A DNA stretch of 64,000 nucleotides from Actinomadura kijaniata NBRC 14229 (GCF_001552175.1 NZ_BCQR01000013.1:17485-81484), one strand, 5' to 3'; shown: positions 23,728-33,155, numbered from the stretch's first letter. Program-made: numbers and translations. The notes: generated by a model from the sequence alone, not told the origin.

Positions 23728-25893
23728 ATGCTGGGAAGGACGCTGGTGCGCCGGGCGCGGTGGATCGTCACCGCCGGTGTGCTGCTGACGGTCGTGGCGG
23801 CGCTGGTCGGCGTGGGGACGGTCGGCGCGTTGTCGCTCAACCGGTTCGAGGCGCCCGGGTCGGAGTCGATGCGGGTCCGCGACGTGCTGGCCCGGGAGCA
23901 CTCCACCGGCAGCCCGAACGTGGCGCTGCTGGTCACCGTCCGTAACGGCACCGTCGACGACCCGGTCGTGGCCGCCGCCGGACGCGCGCTGACCGAGGAG
24001 CTGCGCGCCCGGCCCGGCGTCGGCGACGCCTGGTCGTACTGGACGCGCGGCAACGCCGGAACGCTGCGCGGCACCGACGCCCGCCAGGCCCTGGTGCTGG
24101 CCTGGGTGCCCGGCGACGCCGACCGGGTCCGCCGCGAGGTGCTGCCGGAGCTGGCCCCGCGCTTCACCCGCGACGGCCCGGTCCTGCGGGTGCGCGTCGG
24201 CGGCGGCGACGAGGTGTTCCGGCAGGTCATGGAGCAGGCCCGCGGCGACTTCCTGCGCGCCGAGCTGGTGATCCTGCCGCTGGTGCTGCTGATGCTGTGG
24301 CGGGTCTACCGGCGGCTGGTCCCGGCGCTGGTGACGGTCGGCGTCGGGCTGTTCGCGGTGGCGGGGTCGCTGGCGCTGCTGCGCGGCGTGCTGGGCTTCG
24401 CCGAGATCTCGACGTTCGCCTCCAACATCGCCCTGGTGATGGGGATCGGCCTGGGCGTCGACTACGGCCTGTTCATGATCTTCAGGTTCCGGGAGGAGCT
24501 GCGCGGCGGCGCGGAGGTGCCCGAGGCCGTGGCGCGGACGGTGCGCGGCACGGGCCGCACGGTGCTGTTCAGCGGCGCGACGGTCGCCGCGTCCCTGGCG
24601 GTGCTGCTGGTGTTCCCCTTCCCGTTCCTCAGCTCGTTCGCCTACGCGGGCGTCGCGGTGGTGGTCTCCGCCGTGGTCGGCGCCACGGTCGTGCTGCCCG
24701 CCGCGCTGGCGCTGCTGGGCCGCCGCGTCGAACGCAGGCGGCCGCCCGCGGACGATGGCCGGTCGAGCGCCTGGTACCGGACGGCGGCCCTGGTGACCCG
24801 GCGTCCCCTGCTGCTGGGCGGCGCGGCGCTCGGCGTCGTGCTGCTGCTGGGCGCGCCGTTCCTGGGCATCCGCTTCGGCCTGCCCGACGACCGCGTGCTG
24901 CCCGGCTCGGCCCCGGTCCGCCAGGTGTACGACCAGGTCCGCGCCAACTTCCCCGCCGAGGAGGCCGACGCCCTCCACGTCGTGACGAGCGGCGGCGACC
25001 CCGCCGGGACCGCCGCCTACGCCGGGAGGCTGTCGCGGATCGAGGGCGTCGTGCGGGTCGACTCGCCCGCCGGGTCGTTCACCGGCGGCCGCCGGATGGA
25101 GGCCGCCACGGGACGGATGCGCGACCGGCTGGCGGTGGTGCCCTCCTCACGGCGGCTGGAGCGGGACGCCGTCGGGCTGGTCCGCGAGGTCCGCGCCGTG
25201 CCCGCGCCGTTCGCGACGCGGGTCGGCGGCTACCCCGCCGAGCTGGCCGACTACCGCGACGGGGTCACCGGACGCCTGCCGCTGGTCGCCGGGCTGATCG
25301 TCGTGGTGACGTTCGCGGTGCTGTTCCTGATGACCGGCAGCGTCGTCGCGCCGCTGAAGGCGTCGCTGCTGAACGCGGTCAGCCTGACGGTCATGTTCGG
25401 CGCGCTGGTGTTCGTCTTCCAGGACGGCAACCTGTCGGGCCTGCTCGGCTTCACCCCGACCGGGTCGATCGAGCCGAGCGTGCCGCTGCTGATGTTCTGC
25501 GTCGCCCACGGCCTGTCCATGGACTACGAGGTGCTGCTGCTGTCGCGGATCAAGGAGGAGTACGACCGGACCGGCGACGCCGTCGCGGCCGTGCCCGCCG
25601 GGATCGCCCGCAGCGCGCCGCTGGTCACCGCCGCCGCCGTCATCCTGGCGGTGTCGTTCGCGGCCTACGCCACCGGACGCGTGGTGTTCCTCCAGCAGCT
25701 CGGCGTCGGCATGGCGCTGACCGTGCTGCTGGACGCCACCCTGATCCGCGGTGTGCTCGCCCCGGCGCTGATGCGCCTGGCGGGGCCGGCCAACTGGTGG
25801 GCGCCCCGCCCGCTGCGCCGCCTGCACCGGCGGATCGGCCTCGCCGAGGAACCCGCCCCCGCGACCCCCGCCCCCGGCTACGGGCGCGTGTAG
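23728..25893 (+). CDS. MMPL/RND family transporter
   Basis: 721 residues, the usual size for the actinobacterial MMPL family. An N-terminal transmembrane helix (residues 10-30) is followed by an extracytoplasmic domain, a five- to six-helix bundle with GLGVDYGLFMIFRFREEL, a second extracytoplasmic loop, and a second bundle with HGLSMDYEVLLLSRIKEEY. The Asp-Tyr pairs in both bundles are the proton-relay residues of MmpL proteins. It is likely to export a lipid or drug across the membrane under control of the adjacent TetR. No lipid-biosynthetic gene lies nearby. The 3' end overlaps the convergent adenylate kinase gene by 16 bases. Confidence 0.95.
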   Translation: MLGRTLVRRARWIVTAGVLLTVVAALVGVGTVGALSLNRFEAPGSESMRVRDVLAREHSTGSPNVALLVTVRNGTVDDPVVAAAGRALTEELRARPGVGDAWSYWTRGNAGTLRGTDARQALVLAWVPGDADRVRREVLPELAPRFTRDGPVLRVRVGGGDEVFRQVMEQARGDFLRAELVILPLVLLMLWRVYRRLVPALVTVGVGLFAVAGSLALLRGVLGFAEISTFASNIALVMGIGLGVDYGLFMIFRFREELRGGAEVPEAVARTVRGTGRTVLFSGATVAASLAVLLVFPFPFLSSFAYAGVAVVVSAVVGATVVLPAALALLGRRVERRRPPADDGRSSAWYRTAALVTRRPLLLGGAALGVVLLLGAPFLGIRFGLPDDRVLPGSAPVRQVYDQVRANFPAEEADALHVVTSGGDPAGTAAYAGRLSRIEGVVRVDSPAGSFTGGRRMEAATGRMRDRLAVVPSSRRLERDAVGLVREVRAVPAPFATRVGGYPAELADYRDGVTGRLPLVAGLIVVVTFAVLFLMTGSVVAPLKASLLNAVSLTVMFGALVFVFQDGNLSGLLGFTPTGSIEPSVPLLMFCVAHGLSMDYEVLLLSRIKEEYDRTGDAVAAVPAGIARSAPLVTAAAVILAVSFAAYATGRVVFLQQLGVGMALTVLLDATLIRGVLAPALMRLAGPANWWAPRPLRRLHRRIGLAEEPAPATPAPGYGRV

Positions 25894-26528
25894 TCGGGCA
25901 GCCCCAGGCGGGTGCGGATCTCCTGCTGGATCGTGTGGACGTCGGAGCGGGCGTCGATCGTGAAGACGAACTCCTTGCGCCCGAACAGCTCGATGATCGG
26001 GTCGGTCTTCTCGTGGTACAGGCGCAGCCGCTCGGCCAGGGCCTCCTCGGTGTCGTCCTCCCGGGACACCAGCTCGCCGCCGCACACGTCACAGCGGCCC
26101 TCCACCTCCGGGCGGTGGGCGATCAGGTTGTAGTCCATGCCGCAGCGGGCGCACAGGCGGCGGGCCAGGACGCGGCGGCGCACCTCGGAGTCGGGCAGGT
26201 CGAGGTGGATCACGCCGTCGATGTCGTAGCTCTCCAGGAAGAACTCCGCCTGGCGCGCGTTGCGGGGGAAGCCGTCGATGACGAAACCGTAGTTCCAGTC
26301 GTGCTGGGCGAGGCGTTCGCGCACGATGCTCTCGACCAGGTCGTCGCTGACCAGCTCCCCGGCGCTCATGGTGCGGCGGACCTGCGCGCCGAGCTTGGTG
26401 TGGTGCTGGACGTGCCAGCGGAAGATGTCACCGACGCTGATGTGCACCAGGTCCAGGTCCCGCACCAGCAGCCGCGACTGGGTCCCCTTGCCGCTGCCCT
26501 GGGCACCGATGATGACGTATTTGCGCAT
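25878..26528 (-). CDS. adk: Adenylate kinase with zinc-type LID domain
   Basis: 216 residues. The P-loop is IGAQGSGKGTQSRLL, and NMP-binding features include DGFPRNARQAEF. The LID domain carries CARCG and CDVCG, a Cys4 zinc site as in Gram-positive adenylate kinases. Arg residues in RRRVLARRL and EALAERLRLYHEKTDP complete the family signature. Actinomycetes normally keep adk in the ribosomal-protein region next to secY and map. This isolated copy is therefore probably a second, accessory adenylate kinase. That is inferred from context only, and the symbol denotes family rather than orthology. Confidence 0.88.
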   Translation of the reverse strand: MRKYVIIGAQGSGKGTQSRLLVRDLDLVHISVGDIFRWHVQHHTKLGAQVRRTMSAGELVSDDLVESIVRERLAQHDWNYGFVIDGFPRNARQAEFFLESYDIDGVIHLDLPDSEVRRRVLARRLCARCGMDYNLIAHRPEVEGRCDVCGGELVSREDDTEEALAERLRLYHEKTDPIIELFGRKEFVFTIDARSDVHTIQQEIRTRLGLPDYTRP

Positions 26529-26603
26529 GGGCGCAGCGTCTCACGGACCCGGGACCCGGCGGGCGCGGGGTCTCACGGACGCCGGACCTCACGGACCCGG
26601 ACC

Positions 26604-27137
26604 TCAGGGGCGCGGGCGGCGTCCCAGGCGGCGCAGCAGGCCGCGATCGGGAGGGTGGTCGCTGAGCGAGCGCAGCAGCGACTCCAGCGTCGGCGGGCGC
26701 ACGCACACCAGCGTGGCGCGGGCGCGGCGGGCGCAGTGCAGCCGCACCGACGGCCGCATCAGCCGCGACAGCAGGCCGCGCGTGCCGTGCCCGACGACCA
26801 GGATGTCGTCGTCGCGGGCCAGCCGTACCAGGGCCGCGCCCGGCTCGCCGACCAGCGCCAGCGCGCTGGTCGGCACGTCGGCCGGGACGCCGCCGGCGAC
26901 CTCGTCCAGCAGCCGGTCGATGAGCTCGGCGCCCGCTCCGCGCAGCGCCTCGGTGATGCCGCATCCGAGCTGCCCCGCCGCCGACACGTGCGGCGGCAGC
27001 GGCGCGGCGTGCACGACCAGCAGGGGCAGGCGCCGGAGCCGGGCCTCGCCGATGGCCCAGGACAGGGCGCAGCGCGCCCCGGCGGAGTCGTCGACCCCGA
27101 CGACCACGCGGGGGCCGCCGTCCGGTCTCGCGATCAC
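26604..27137 (-). CDS. Universal stress protein (UspA) domain protein
   Basis: 177 residues starting at GTG 27137. The UspA fold is seen in VVVGVDDSAGARCALSWAIG at the start and DDDILVVGHGTRGLLSRLM near residue 115. The usual ATP-loop pattern G-x2-G-x9-G(S/T) is altered, with PSV where GS would stand, so ATP binding is doubtful. A basic C-terminal tail (RGLLRRLGRRPRP) extends past the domain. It precedes adenylate kinase on the same strand with a gap of about 75 bases. Confidence 0.85.
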   Translation of the reverse strand: MIARPDGGPRVVVGVDDSAGARCALSWAIGEARLRRLPLLVVHAAPLPPHVSAAGQLGCGITEALRGAGAELIDRLLDEVAGGVPADVPTSALALVGEPGAALVRLARDDDILVVGHGTRGLLSRLMRPSVRLHCARRARATLVCVRPPTLESLLRSLSDHPPDRGLLRRLGRRPRP

Positions 27138-27225
27138 GGTGCCTCGATCCTCCGAACACCTTGTGGAGCTGTGCCTGACAGCTTGACAGGCGACGATGCC
27201 GGTGTGGAAGAGGCGCGCGGACCCG

Positions 27226-29019
27226 TTATCCGGCGGAACGATCCACGATCTCGTCGGCCACCCCGCGCACGTCGTCGTCGATCTCCGGGGTGGCGCGGAC
27301 CAGGAAGGCGAGGGAGTCCAGGATCGTCACCGCGCGGGTCCGGGAGGCCCGCAGCGCGGCCAGGAAACGCCAGGCCACGAGCCCGGCGACGTCGGCGCGG
27401 GCCTCCGGGTGCGTCCAGGCGACCGCGACCAGCGCCAGCAGCGCGGCCTCGGTCACCCAGTCCTCGGGCCCGTAGGCCAGGTCGACCAGGACCGAACGGC
27501 GTTCGGACTCGGCCCAGGGCTGGTCGGCGCGGTGGTGGGCGATCCCCAGGCACGCCCACGCCTGCACCGACCGGATCCACTCGGGCGTCTCCGCCGGGTC
27601 GGGGGAGACCGGCGGGTGGACGAGCAGGCCCAGCAGGTCGTCCAGGCTCAGCCCCGACAGGTGGACCGCGTCGTCGTAGGCGGCGGGCAGATGCCGCCAG
27701 CGGTACCCGGCGAAACGCCCCACGACCTCCACGGCCTGCGGCGACGGCGGCGGAACGGCCGGACGCGCCACCAGCCCGTCGTACTCCCACACGCGCCGCG
27801 CGACCCCGCGCACCGGGGTCCCGTCGAACACCTCGGGGACGGGCCGCCGCAGATCGGGCTCCTGGGACCGCTCGACCATCACCGGGGAACCGGGCGCCAC
27901 GTGCGCGAACGCCATCAGCGCGCTGGGCGCCTCCAGCGCCGACAGGGCCAGGTCGACCGAGTCGGGGATCGGGTCCTGCTCGGTGATCTGCCGCAGCACG
28001 TTGACGACCGCCTCGCTGGGGCGGGGGATGTGGCCGAGCCAGTACCGCCGCTGCGAGGCGTGGGTCAGCAGCCGGTCGGCGTGGCCGTTGTCGGGGTGGG
28101 CGCGCAGGTGGTCGGCCATCGCCACCAGGTGGAACAGGCCGCCGTCGCGGTCGAAGCGCATCCCGCAGGCGGTCGGGAAGGCGCTGGGGCAGTCCGGGTC
28201 GATCCGCAGGGCGCGCTCCACCCACTCCAGCGCCTCGTCGGGCCGCCCGGCGGTGGCCATCAGCTCGCCGATGTCGGTGAGCAGCGCGGTGTTGTCCGGA
28301 TCCAGCTCCAGGGCCCGCAGCCAGGCGCGCTTGGCGTCGTCCCAGCGTTGCGCGGCGCGGTAGGCGTAGCCGAGCGCCATCGCGGCGTTGAACGACGGGT
28401 CCGCCGCCTCCGCCCGCATCGCCAGGTCGATCGCCTCGTCCGCCGTGCCGACCCGGCGCAGCAGCATCGACCCGGTCCACAGCAGGGTCGCCTCGCCCGG
28501 GTGCGCGACCGCCGCGACCCGCACCAGCCCCGCGAACGGCTCCAGCGCCGCCCGCTCCTCCTCGGGCACCGGGTCGGGCAGCACGCCCGTCAACCGCACC
28601 ACGCCCGCGCTGATCTCCTCGGGCGGCAGCTTCGCCGCCAGCGCCGGGTCGCGCATCCACGGCACGTCCGCCCAGCCGACCTCCGGCTGGTGGCACTGCG
28701 CCGACACCAGCAGCCGGAACGCCTCGGCGTGCGCGCCCCGCGCGGCCAGCACGTGCGCGCGGGCCAGCACCGTGCCGAGGAACACCGGCTCCTCCAGCGC
28801 GAACAGCTCCGGTCCGCCGCCGGGATGCCCGGCCAGACGCGCCAGCAGCTCGTGCGCCTCGGGCAGCGCGGGGGAGTGGACCAGGGCGCGCGCCACATGC
28901 TCGGCGGCATGCCCCAGCTCGCCGTCGTCCAGCGCCAGCCGCGCCATGCTCAGCTCGCCCTCGGCCTCCAGCCGAGGGTCGGCCATCCCCTCGTGCGACC
29001 CCTGATGCGCGTCGGACAC
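27226..29019 (-). CDS. Tetratricopeptide-repeat protein
   Basis: About 597 residues. GTG at 29019 follows GGGAGGGG by 5 bases. Helical repeats of about 34 residues occupy the N-terminal half, with clear TPR units such as AAMALGYAYRAAQRWDDAKR and ALLTDIGELMATAGRPDEAL followed by WVERALRIDPD. The C-terminal half is Leu/Ala/Asp-rich with no catalytic motif. Such proteins usually act as scaffolds. It stands alone between the Usp gene and a divergent SDR gene, so the partner is unknown. Confidence 0.85.
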   Translation of the reverse strand: MSDAHQGSHEGMADPRLEAEGELSMARLALDDGELGHAAEHVARALVHSPALPEAHELLARLAGHPGGGPELFALEEPVFLGTVLARAHVLAARGAHAEAFRLLVSAQCHQPEVGWADVPWMRDPALAAKLPPEEISAGVVRLTGVLPDPVPEEERAALEPFAGLVRVAAVAHPGEATLLWTGSMLLRRVGTADEAIDLAMRAEAADPSFNAAMALGYAYRAAQRWDDAKRAWLRALELDPDNTALLTDIGELMATAGRPDEALEWVERALRIDPDCPSAFPTACGMRFDRDGGLFHLVAMADHLRAHPDNGHADRLLTHASQRRYWLGHIPRPSEAVVNVLRQITEQDPIPDSVDLALSALEAPSALMAFAHVAPGSPVMVERSQEPDLRRPVPEVFDGTPVRGVARRVWEYDGLVARPAVPPPSPQAVEVVGRFAGYRWRHLPAAYDDAVHLSGLSLDDLLGLLVHPPVSPDPAETPEWIRSVQAWACLGIAHHRADQPWAESERRSVLVDLAYGPEDWVTEAALLALVAVAWTHPEARADVAGLVAWRFLAALRASRTRAVTILDSLAFLVRATPEIDDDVRGVADEIVDRSAG

Positions 29020-29180
29020 TCGCCCCTCCCGAAACACCGTTTTCCGGTCACCCTGCCATGCCGCACCGACAGCGCGCCCGCCAACCCCCCGGGCTCCCCG
29101 CCGGAAACGGGTACATCCTCCGGTGCCGGGGTAGGGGAGCCGACCGGGCCGAGCCCGTCCGGCGAGAGTGAGGAACCGCG

Positions 29181-30056
29181 ATGGATCTGGGAGACCTCGT
29201 CTGGCGGGTCGGCGAGGAACTCGACCCGCGCCGCCAGATCGACCGGCTGCGCGCCCCCGGGCGCACCCTGCGCGACGCCGTCGCGGGCCGCCGCGTCCTG
29301 CTGACCGGCGCGTCCGCCGGGATCGGCCGCGAGACCGCCCTGATGCTCGGCGGCGCGGGCGCCGAGCTCATCCTGGTCGCCCGGCGCGGCGCCCTCCTGA
29401 AGGACCTCGCCGAGCGGGTCGAACGGCGCGGCGGCGCCGCCCACCCCTACGCCTGCGACCTCACCGACGACGACCAGGTCGACACCCTCGTCTCCTACGC
29501 CACCGAGGGCCTGGGCGGCGTCGACGTCCTCATCAACAACGCCGGCCACTCCATCCGCCGCAACCTCGACGAGACCACCGGCCGCCTCCACGACGCCGAA
29601 CGCCTGATGAGGCTCAACTACTTCGGCGCGCTCCGGCTGACCGTCCCGATCGTCGCGCACATGCGCACCCGCCGCCGGGGCCACGTCGTCAACGTCTCCA
29701 CCCTCGGCGTGCAGGTCGGCGCGCAGCCGCTGTTCGCCGGGTACCTGGCCTCCAAGGCGGCGCTGGACGCGTTCGCCCGGTCCGCCGCGCCCGAGACCCG
29801 CCGCGACGGCGTCGTGTGGACCACCGTCCACATGCCCCTGGTCCGCACCGAGATGATCGAACCGACCGGCGTCTACCGCGCGCTCCCCGCCATGACACCG
29901 CGCTCGGGCGCCCGCATGATCGCGCACGCGGTCGTCCACCGCCCGGCCCGCGTCAGCCACCCGGCCGGAACCGCCGGGCACCTGCTCGACCTCCTGGTCC
30001 CCGAAGCGGTCGAACGCGTCATGGGCCGAGCCGCCAAGATCACCGGCGGCCTCTGA
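29181..30056 (+). CDS. SDR family oxidoreductase
   Basis: 291 residues. An approximately 35-residue N-terminal extension precedes the cofactor loop LTGASAGIGRETAL. The NAG motif is LINNAGHSIRR, the catalytic Ser is in VNVSTLGVQ and the YxxxK in GYLASKAAL. The C-terminal part resembles the acyl-lipid or mycolate-type reductase group of actinobacteria (VHMPLVRTEMIEPTG, then a helical tail). The substrate is probably a fatty or acyl-chain ketone, by family resemblance only. No operon partner is visible. Confidence 0.9.
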   Translation: MDLGDLVWRVGEELDPRRQIDRLRAPGRTLRDAVAGRRVLLTGASAGIGRETALMLGGAGAELILVARRGALLKDLAERVERRGGAAHPYACDLTDDDQVDTLVSYATEGLGGVDVLINNAGHSIRRNLDETTGRLHDAERLMRLNYFGALRLTVPIVAHMRTRRRGHVVNVSTLGVQVGAQPLFAGYLASKAALDAFARSAAPETRRDGVVWTTVHMPLVRTEMIEPTGVYRALPAMTPRSGARMIAHAVVHRPARVSHPAGTAGHLLDLLVPEAVERVMGRAAKITGGL

Positions 30057-30593
30057 CCCCCCGGGTGCTCTGGAGATTCGGGGCGGCTTCACCGCGGTGG
30101 GGTGGACTTGAGCAGGCTGACGGCTTGATTGCGCACATCCTCGTAGACCTGCGAGCAGGGATAGTTGGAGTGCTGACGGATCGGGGGGTCGACGATCCTT
30201 CCCTCGGAAGGAGCCAGTGCGTCGGGGTCGGGCAGGCAGGCGCGGCCCGCCGTCGCGGTGACCGCCGTGCTGGGCTGTTCACCGCCGGAACGCCGCTGTT
30301 CTCCCACCGTGATCTGTGCTGATCGCTGAGGTGCCGCGCGTGCCGGTGGATGGTGACGGCGACCAGGTCACCTGCGTGCGCACCTTCAACGGCGACCCGA
30401 CGGCGGATCCGCGCCGCCATCTCGAACATCGCGCGCACCGCGGCGAGGGGCCTGGGGATCGGTCATCTCCGTCCCGCCTTGTACTGGCCTGCGTTCTTTA
30501 CGTAGCGTTGATGGCAATGCGTGCGAGGCGCAGGGTGTGCCGGGAAGTCTGGTCGGCGATGTCGTCGCCGTCACCTGGTGAAGGAGATCACCC
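30057..30593. other. Gene-free stretch with a possible decayed gene
   Basis: 537 bases between the SDR and nhaA genes. On the minus strand several short frames in different phases (MTDPQAPRRGAR at about 30465, MFEMAARIRRRVAVEGAH just downstream, and VYEDVRNQAVSLLKS near 30120) have somewhat coding-like composition. They could be one frameshift-disrupted gene. None is recognisable. The last 20 bases carry the GAAGGAG ribosome-binding site of nhaA. Confidence 0.3.
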
Positions 30594-31865
30594 GTGCGCC
30601 TGCCCTCCCCGTTCAGCCTGTCCCGATCCCGCGGGGACTCCAGGACGGGGGGAGGGCCCAGGGTCGAGGCGCTCGCCTACTTCCTGCGTCGCGAGACCAC
30701 CGGCGGGCAGCTCCTGCTCGCCGCGACCGCCGTGGCGCTGCTGTGGGCCAACCTCGCCCCCCGCCACTACCAGCGGCTCTGGGGCACCGAACTGGGACTG
30801 GGACCCGACTGGCTCCACCTGCACCTGAACCTGTCGGCATGGGTGTCGGACGGCCTGCTGGCGATCTTCTTCTTCATCGCGGGCATGGAGGTCAAACGCG
30901 AGCTGACCGTCGGCGAGTTGGCCGGATGGCGGGCGGCGGCGCTGCCGATGTTCGCCGCCGCCGGCGGCATGCTGACCCCCGCGCTGATCGCGTTGGCGGT
31001 GTCGGGCGGCCGCGCGGCCGAGGGCGGCGCGTGGGCGATCCCGGTGGCCACCGACATCGCCTTCGCGCTGGGAGTGCTGGCACTGGTCGGATCCGGGCTG
31101 CCCTCGGGGGTACGGGTCCTGCTGCTGTCGCTGGCGGTCGTGGACGACCTGGGCGCGATCGCGTTGATCGCCGCGCTGTTCACCCAGAACCTGAACCTGC
31201 TCTGGCTGGCGGCGGCGCTGGTCCTGTGCGGCGGCTACCGGCTGGCGCAGCGCCGCCGCGTCACCTCGGCATGGTTGATGATCCCGCTGGTGGTCGCGGT
31301 GTGGATCTGCGTGCACGCCAGCGGGGTCCACGCCACCGTCGCCGGGATCCTGCTGGGCCTGCTCACCCCCGTCACCCCCGTCGGAGACGAGCCCGAGTGC
31401 GCCGCCACCCGGCTGGAACGGCGGCTGCACCCGGTCTCGGCCGGGATCATCGTGCCGCTGTTCGCGATCGCGGCCGCCGGCATCCCCCTCGGAGCGATCA
31501 CCGAGACGGTCGGCGACCCCGTCGCCCAGGGGGTGTTCGTCGGCCTGCTGGCCGGGAAGGCCATCGGGATCTTCGGCGGAGCGTGGCTGGCGGTCCGGTT
31601 CCGGCTGGGCGCGCTGCCGCCGGGAGTGGGCTGGGCCGACGTGTTCCCCGTGGCGGTCCTGGGCGGCATCGGCTACACCGTCAGCCTGCTGGTCGCACGC
31701 CTGGCCAGCGACGACCCCTCCGCCGCCGAACGCGCCGCCACCGCGGTCCTGGCCGCCTCCCTGGTCGCCTCACTGCTGGCGGTCATGCTCCTGAAGCTGC
31801 GCAGCCGCGTGCATTGTTCCCCGCACGACCACAGCGAGAACGACCGCGACCCCGTCACGTCCTGA
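30594..31865 (+). CDS. nhaA: Na+/H+ antiporter NhaA
   Basis: 423 residues starting at GTG 30594 after GAAGGAG. The NhaA family is unmistakable: the first-helix loop FFFIAGMEVKRELTVGEL, TPALIAL, ATDIAFALGVLAL carrying the unwound-helix Asp, and VVDDLGAIAL with the paired Asp184/Asp185 that bind ions. About 11-12 membrane helices span the length. The function is electrogenic Na+/H+ exchange for salt and pH homeostasis. No NhaR regulator is adjacent. The C-terminal tail carries a His-rich HCSPHDHSEND segment. Confidence 0.97.
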   Translation: MRLPSPFSLSRSRGDSRTGGGPRVEALAYFLRRETTGGQLLLAATAVALLWANLAPRHYQRLWGTELGLGPDWLHLHLNLSAWVSDGLLAIFFFIAGMEVKRELTVGELAGWRAAALPMFAAAGGMLTPALIALAVSGGRAAEGGAWAIPVATDIAFALGVLALVGSGLPSGVRVLLLSLAVVDDLGAIALIAALFTQNLNLLWLAAALVLCGGYRLAQRRRVTSAWLMIPLVVAVWICVHASGVHATVAGILLGLLTPVTPVGDEPECAATRLERRLHPVSAGIIVPLFAIAAAGIPLGAITETVGDPVAQGVFVGLLAGKAIGIFGGAWLAVRFRLGALPPGVGWADVFPVAVLGGIGYTVSLLVARLASDDPSAAERAATAVLAASLVASLLAVMLLKLRSRVHCSPHDHSENDRDPVTS

Positions 31866-31952
31866 TGGAGCTGGACAGAAGAGCGCGTTCCTTGGTGCCG
31901 GTCATCGAGCGGTTCCGGGCGAGGGCACGTCGGCAACGCGTATCGGTTGGTC

Positions 31953-32318
31953 TCATGGGCTTGAAACCTGGCTCAGCGCCGCCTCGACGATCTGGATCGC
32001 CTCGGTGGGGTCGATGCCGACGCTGGCGATGACCGCCGCGTACTGGCGGGCGGCGCGGCGGGCCTGCTCGCGGGCCTGCTCGCCGGCGGCCGAGACGAAC
32101 GAGCCGGCCCGTCCGCGGGTCTCGATCAGCCCGGCCTCCTCCAGCTCCCGGTAGGCCCGGCCGACGGTGTTCACGGCGAGGCCGAGGTCGGCCGCGAGCC
32201 GGCGGATCGGCGGCAGTCTCGTGCCGACGACGAGCGAGCGGTCCTGGATCTGCCTGGCGAGCTGGGCCCGGAGTTGCTCGTACGGCGGCGTCGGCGAGGC
32301 CGCGTCGATGACGATCAT
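31953..32318 (-). CDS. GntR family regulator, YtrA subfamily
   Basis: 121 residues: a winged helix (PPYEQLRAQLARQIQDRSLV, VGTRLPPIRRLAADLGLAVN, TVGRAYRELEEAGLIETRGR) followed by a short two-helix tail, the YtrA-type layout lacking a large effector domain. ATG 32318 overlaps the upstream membrane-protein gene by 4 bases (ATGA), so it is the second gene of that operon. YtrA regulators usually repress their own operon; a matching inverted repeat lies upstream. Confidence 0.93.
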   Translation of the reverse strand: MIVIDAASPTPPYEQLRAQLARQIQDRSLVVGTRLPPIRRLAADLGLAVNTVGRAYRELEEAGLIETRGRAGSFVSAAGEQAREQARRAARQYAAVIASVGIDPTEAIQIVEAALSQVSSP

Positions 32319-33094
32319 CGGATGGCCATGGCCCGCCGTGCCGCCGCCGCGACACCGTCGCTCCGGCTCTCGATCAGCCAGAGCGCGACGGCGCCCGCCG
32401 CCACGAGCGCCAGCGCGACCCCGTTCCACCAGCCGAGCGACTCCCCGTACAGGAAGATGGCCGGCAGCGACCACACCAGGCTGGGCGTGACGAGGGCGCG
32501 GGCGTCCTCGACCCGCATGATGACATCGGCCGTGAGCGACACCTCGTCCTCCGCCACGGCCGGGCTCGCGAGCACCTGGCGCAGTTGCAGGATGGTGCCG
32601 GCGCCGGCGGCGGCGAGGCCGATCAGCACGGTGACCGCCCCGGCCCGCAGGCCGGAGTCCGGGATCGGCAGCACGCTCAGCGCGAGCAGCAGGGCGCCGG
32701 TGAAGGTCGCGACCGTGAACAGGGTGTACGGCCGGCCCAGCACCGCCGGCCAGCCGAGCTCGACCGGGTGGGCCACCCGCCGGGACAGCCGCGCGCCGAT
32801 CCCGCGGTCGACGCGCCGCACCCAGCAGCCGAGCAGCCACTGCGCCACCAGCAGCCCGGTCACCAGTCCCGCCAGCGCCAGCAGCGGCGGCCAGGAGGAC
32901 GTGACGTCGGCGGGCAGCGTCAACGCGTGCGTGAGCGCCGCGCCGACCACGAACGCGGCCAGCAGGAGGCTGTGGCCGACCTTGGCGCGCCGACGCACCG
33001 CCAGCCGGGCCGCGATCAGCGGGGACGGCTCGGTGTCGCCCAGGCCGTGCTGGGCCAGCCACCGTCCAGCCTCTGTGTGATCCGCCGGGCGCAT
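32315..33094 (-). CDS. Multi-spanning membrane protein paired with YtrA-type regulator
   Basis: About 259 residues. ATG at 33094 follows GGAGGTGG. Six hydrophobic segments are visible, including HSLLLAAFVVGAALTHALTL, LLALAGLVTGLLVAQWLLG and AGAVTVLIGLAAAGAGTI. The last segment ends close to the C terminus. An N-terminal cytoplasmic part (ADHTEAGRWLAQHGL) precedes the helices. It shows no ABC permease signature, although YtrA operons usually encode ABC-type permeases. No ATPase gene is here. Function unknown. Confidence 0.75.
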   Translation of the reverse strand: MRPADHTEAGRWLAQHGLGDTEPSPLIAARLAVRRRAKVGHSLLLAAFVVGAALTHALTLPADVTSSWPPLLALAGLVTGLLVAQWLLGCWVRRVDRGIGARLSRRVAHPVELGWPAVLGRPYTLFTVATFTGALLLALSVLPIPDSGLRAGAVTVLIGLAAAGAGTILQLRQVLASPAVAEDEVSLTADVIMRVEDARALVTPSLVWSLPAIFLYGESLGWWNGVALALVAAGAVALWLIESRSDGVAAAARRAMAIR

Positions 33095-33107
33095 GCCGCC
33101 ACCTCCG

Positions 33108-33155
33108 ATTGTCGCAAGTATTGTCTCAATAAGATGAGTCATAGGTTGCGACAAT
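33108..33155. promoter_or_regulatory. Inverted repeat upstream of the membrane protein-GntR operon
   Basis: ATTGTCGCAA (33108-33117) is exactly reverse-complemented by TTGCGACAAT (33146-33155), with 28 bases of unusually AT-rich DNA between (TATTGTCTCAATAAGATGAG). It lies 14-61 bases before the operon ATG. It probably contains the promoter and the GntR operator. Confidence 0.6.

Noticed and set aside
24297..27986. A very long plus-strand open frame of more than 1200 codons
   Set aside because: It runs in a second frame through the MMPL gene and antisense to adk, usp and the TPR gene. It is Arg/Gly/Pro-rich and lacks any motif; a GC-rich shadow frame.
30057..30593. Minus-strand small genes between the SDR and nhaA
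   Set aside because: Short frames in different phases with no family match; at best a decayed gene, so described only as an interval.
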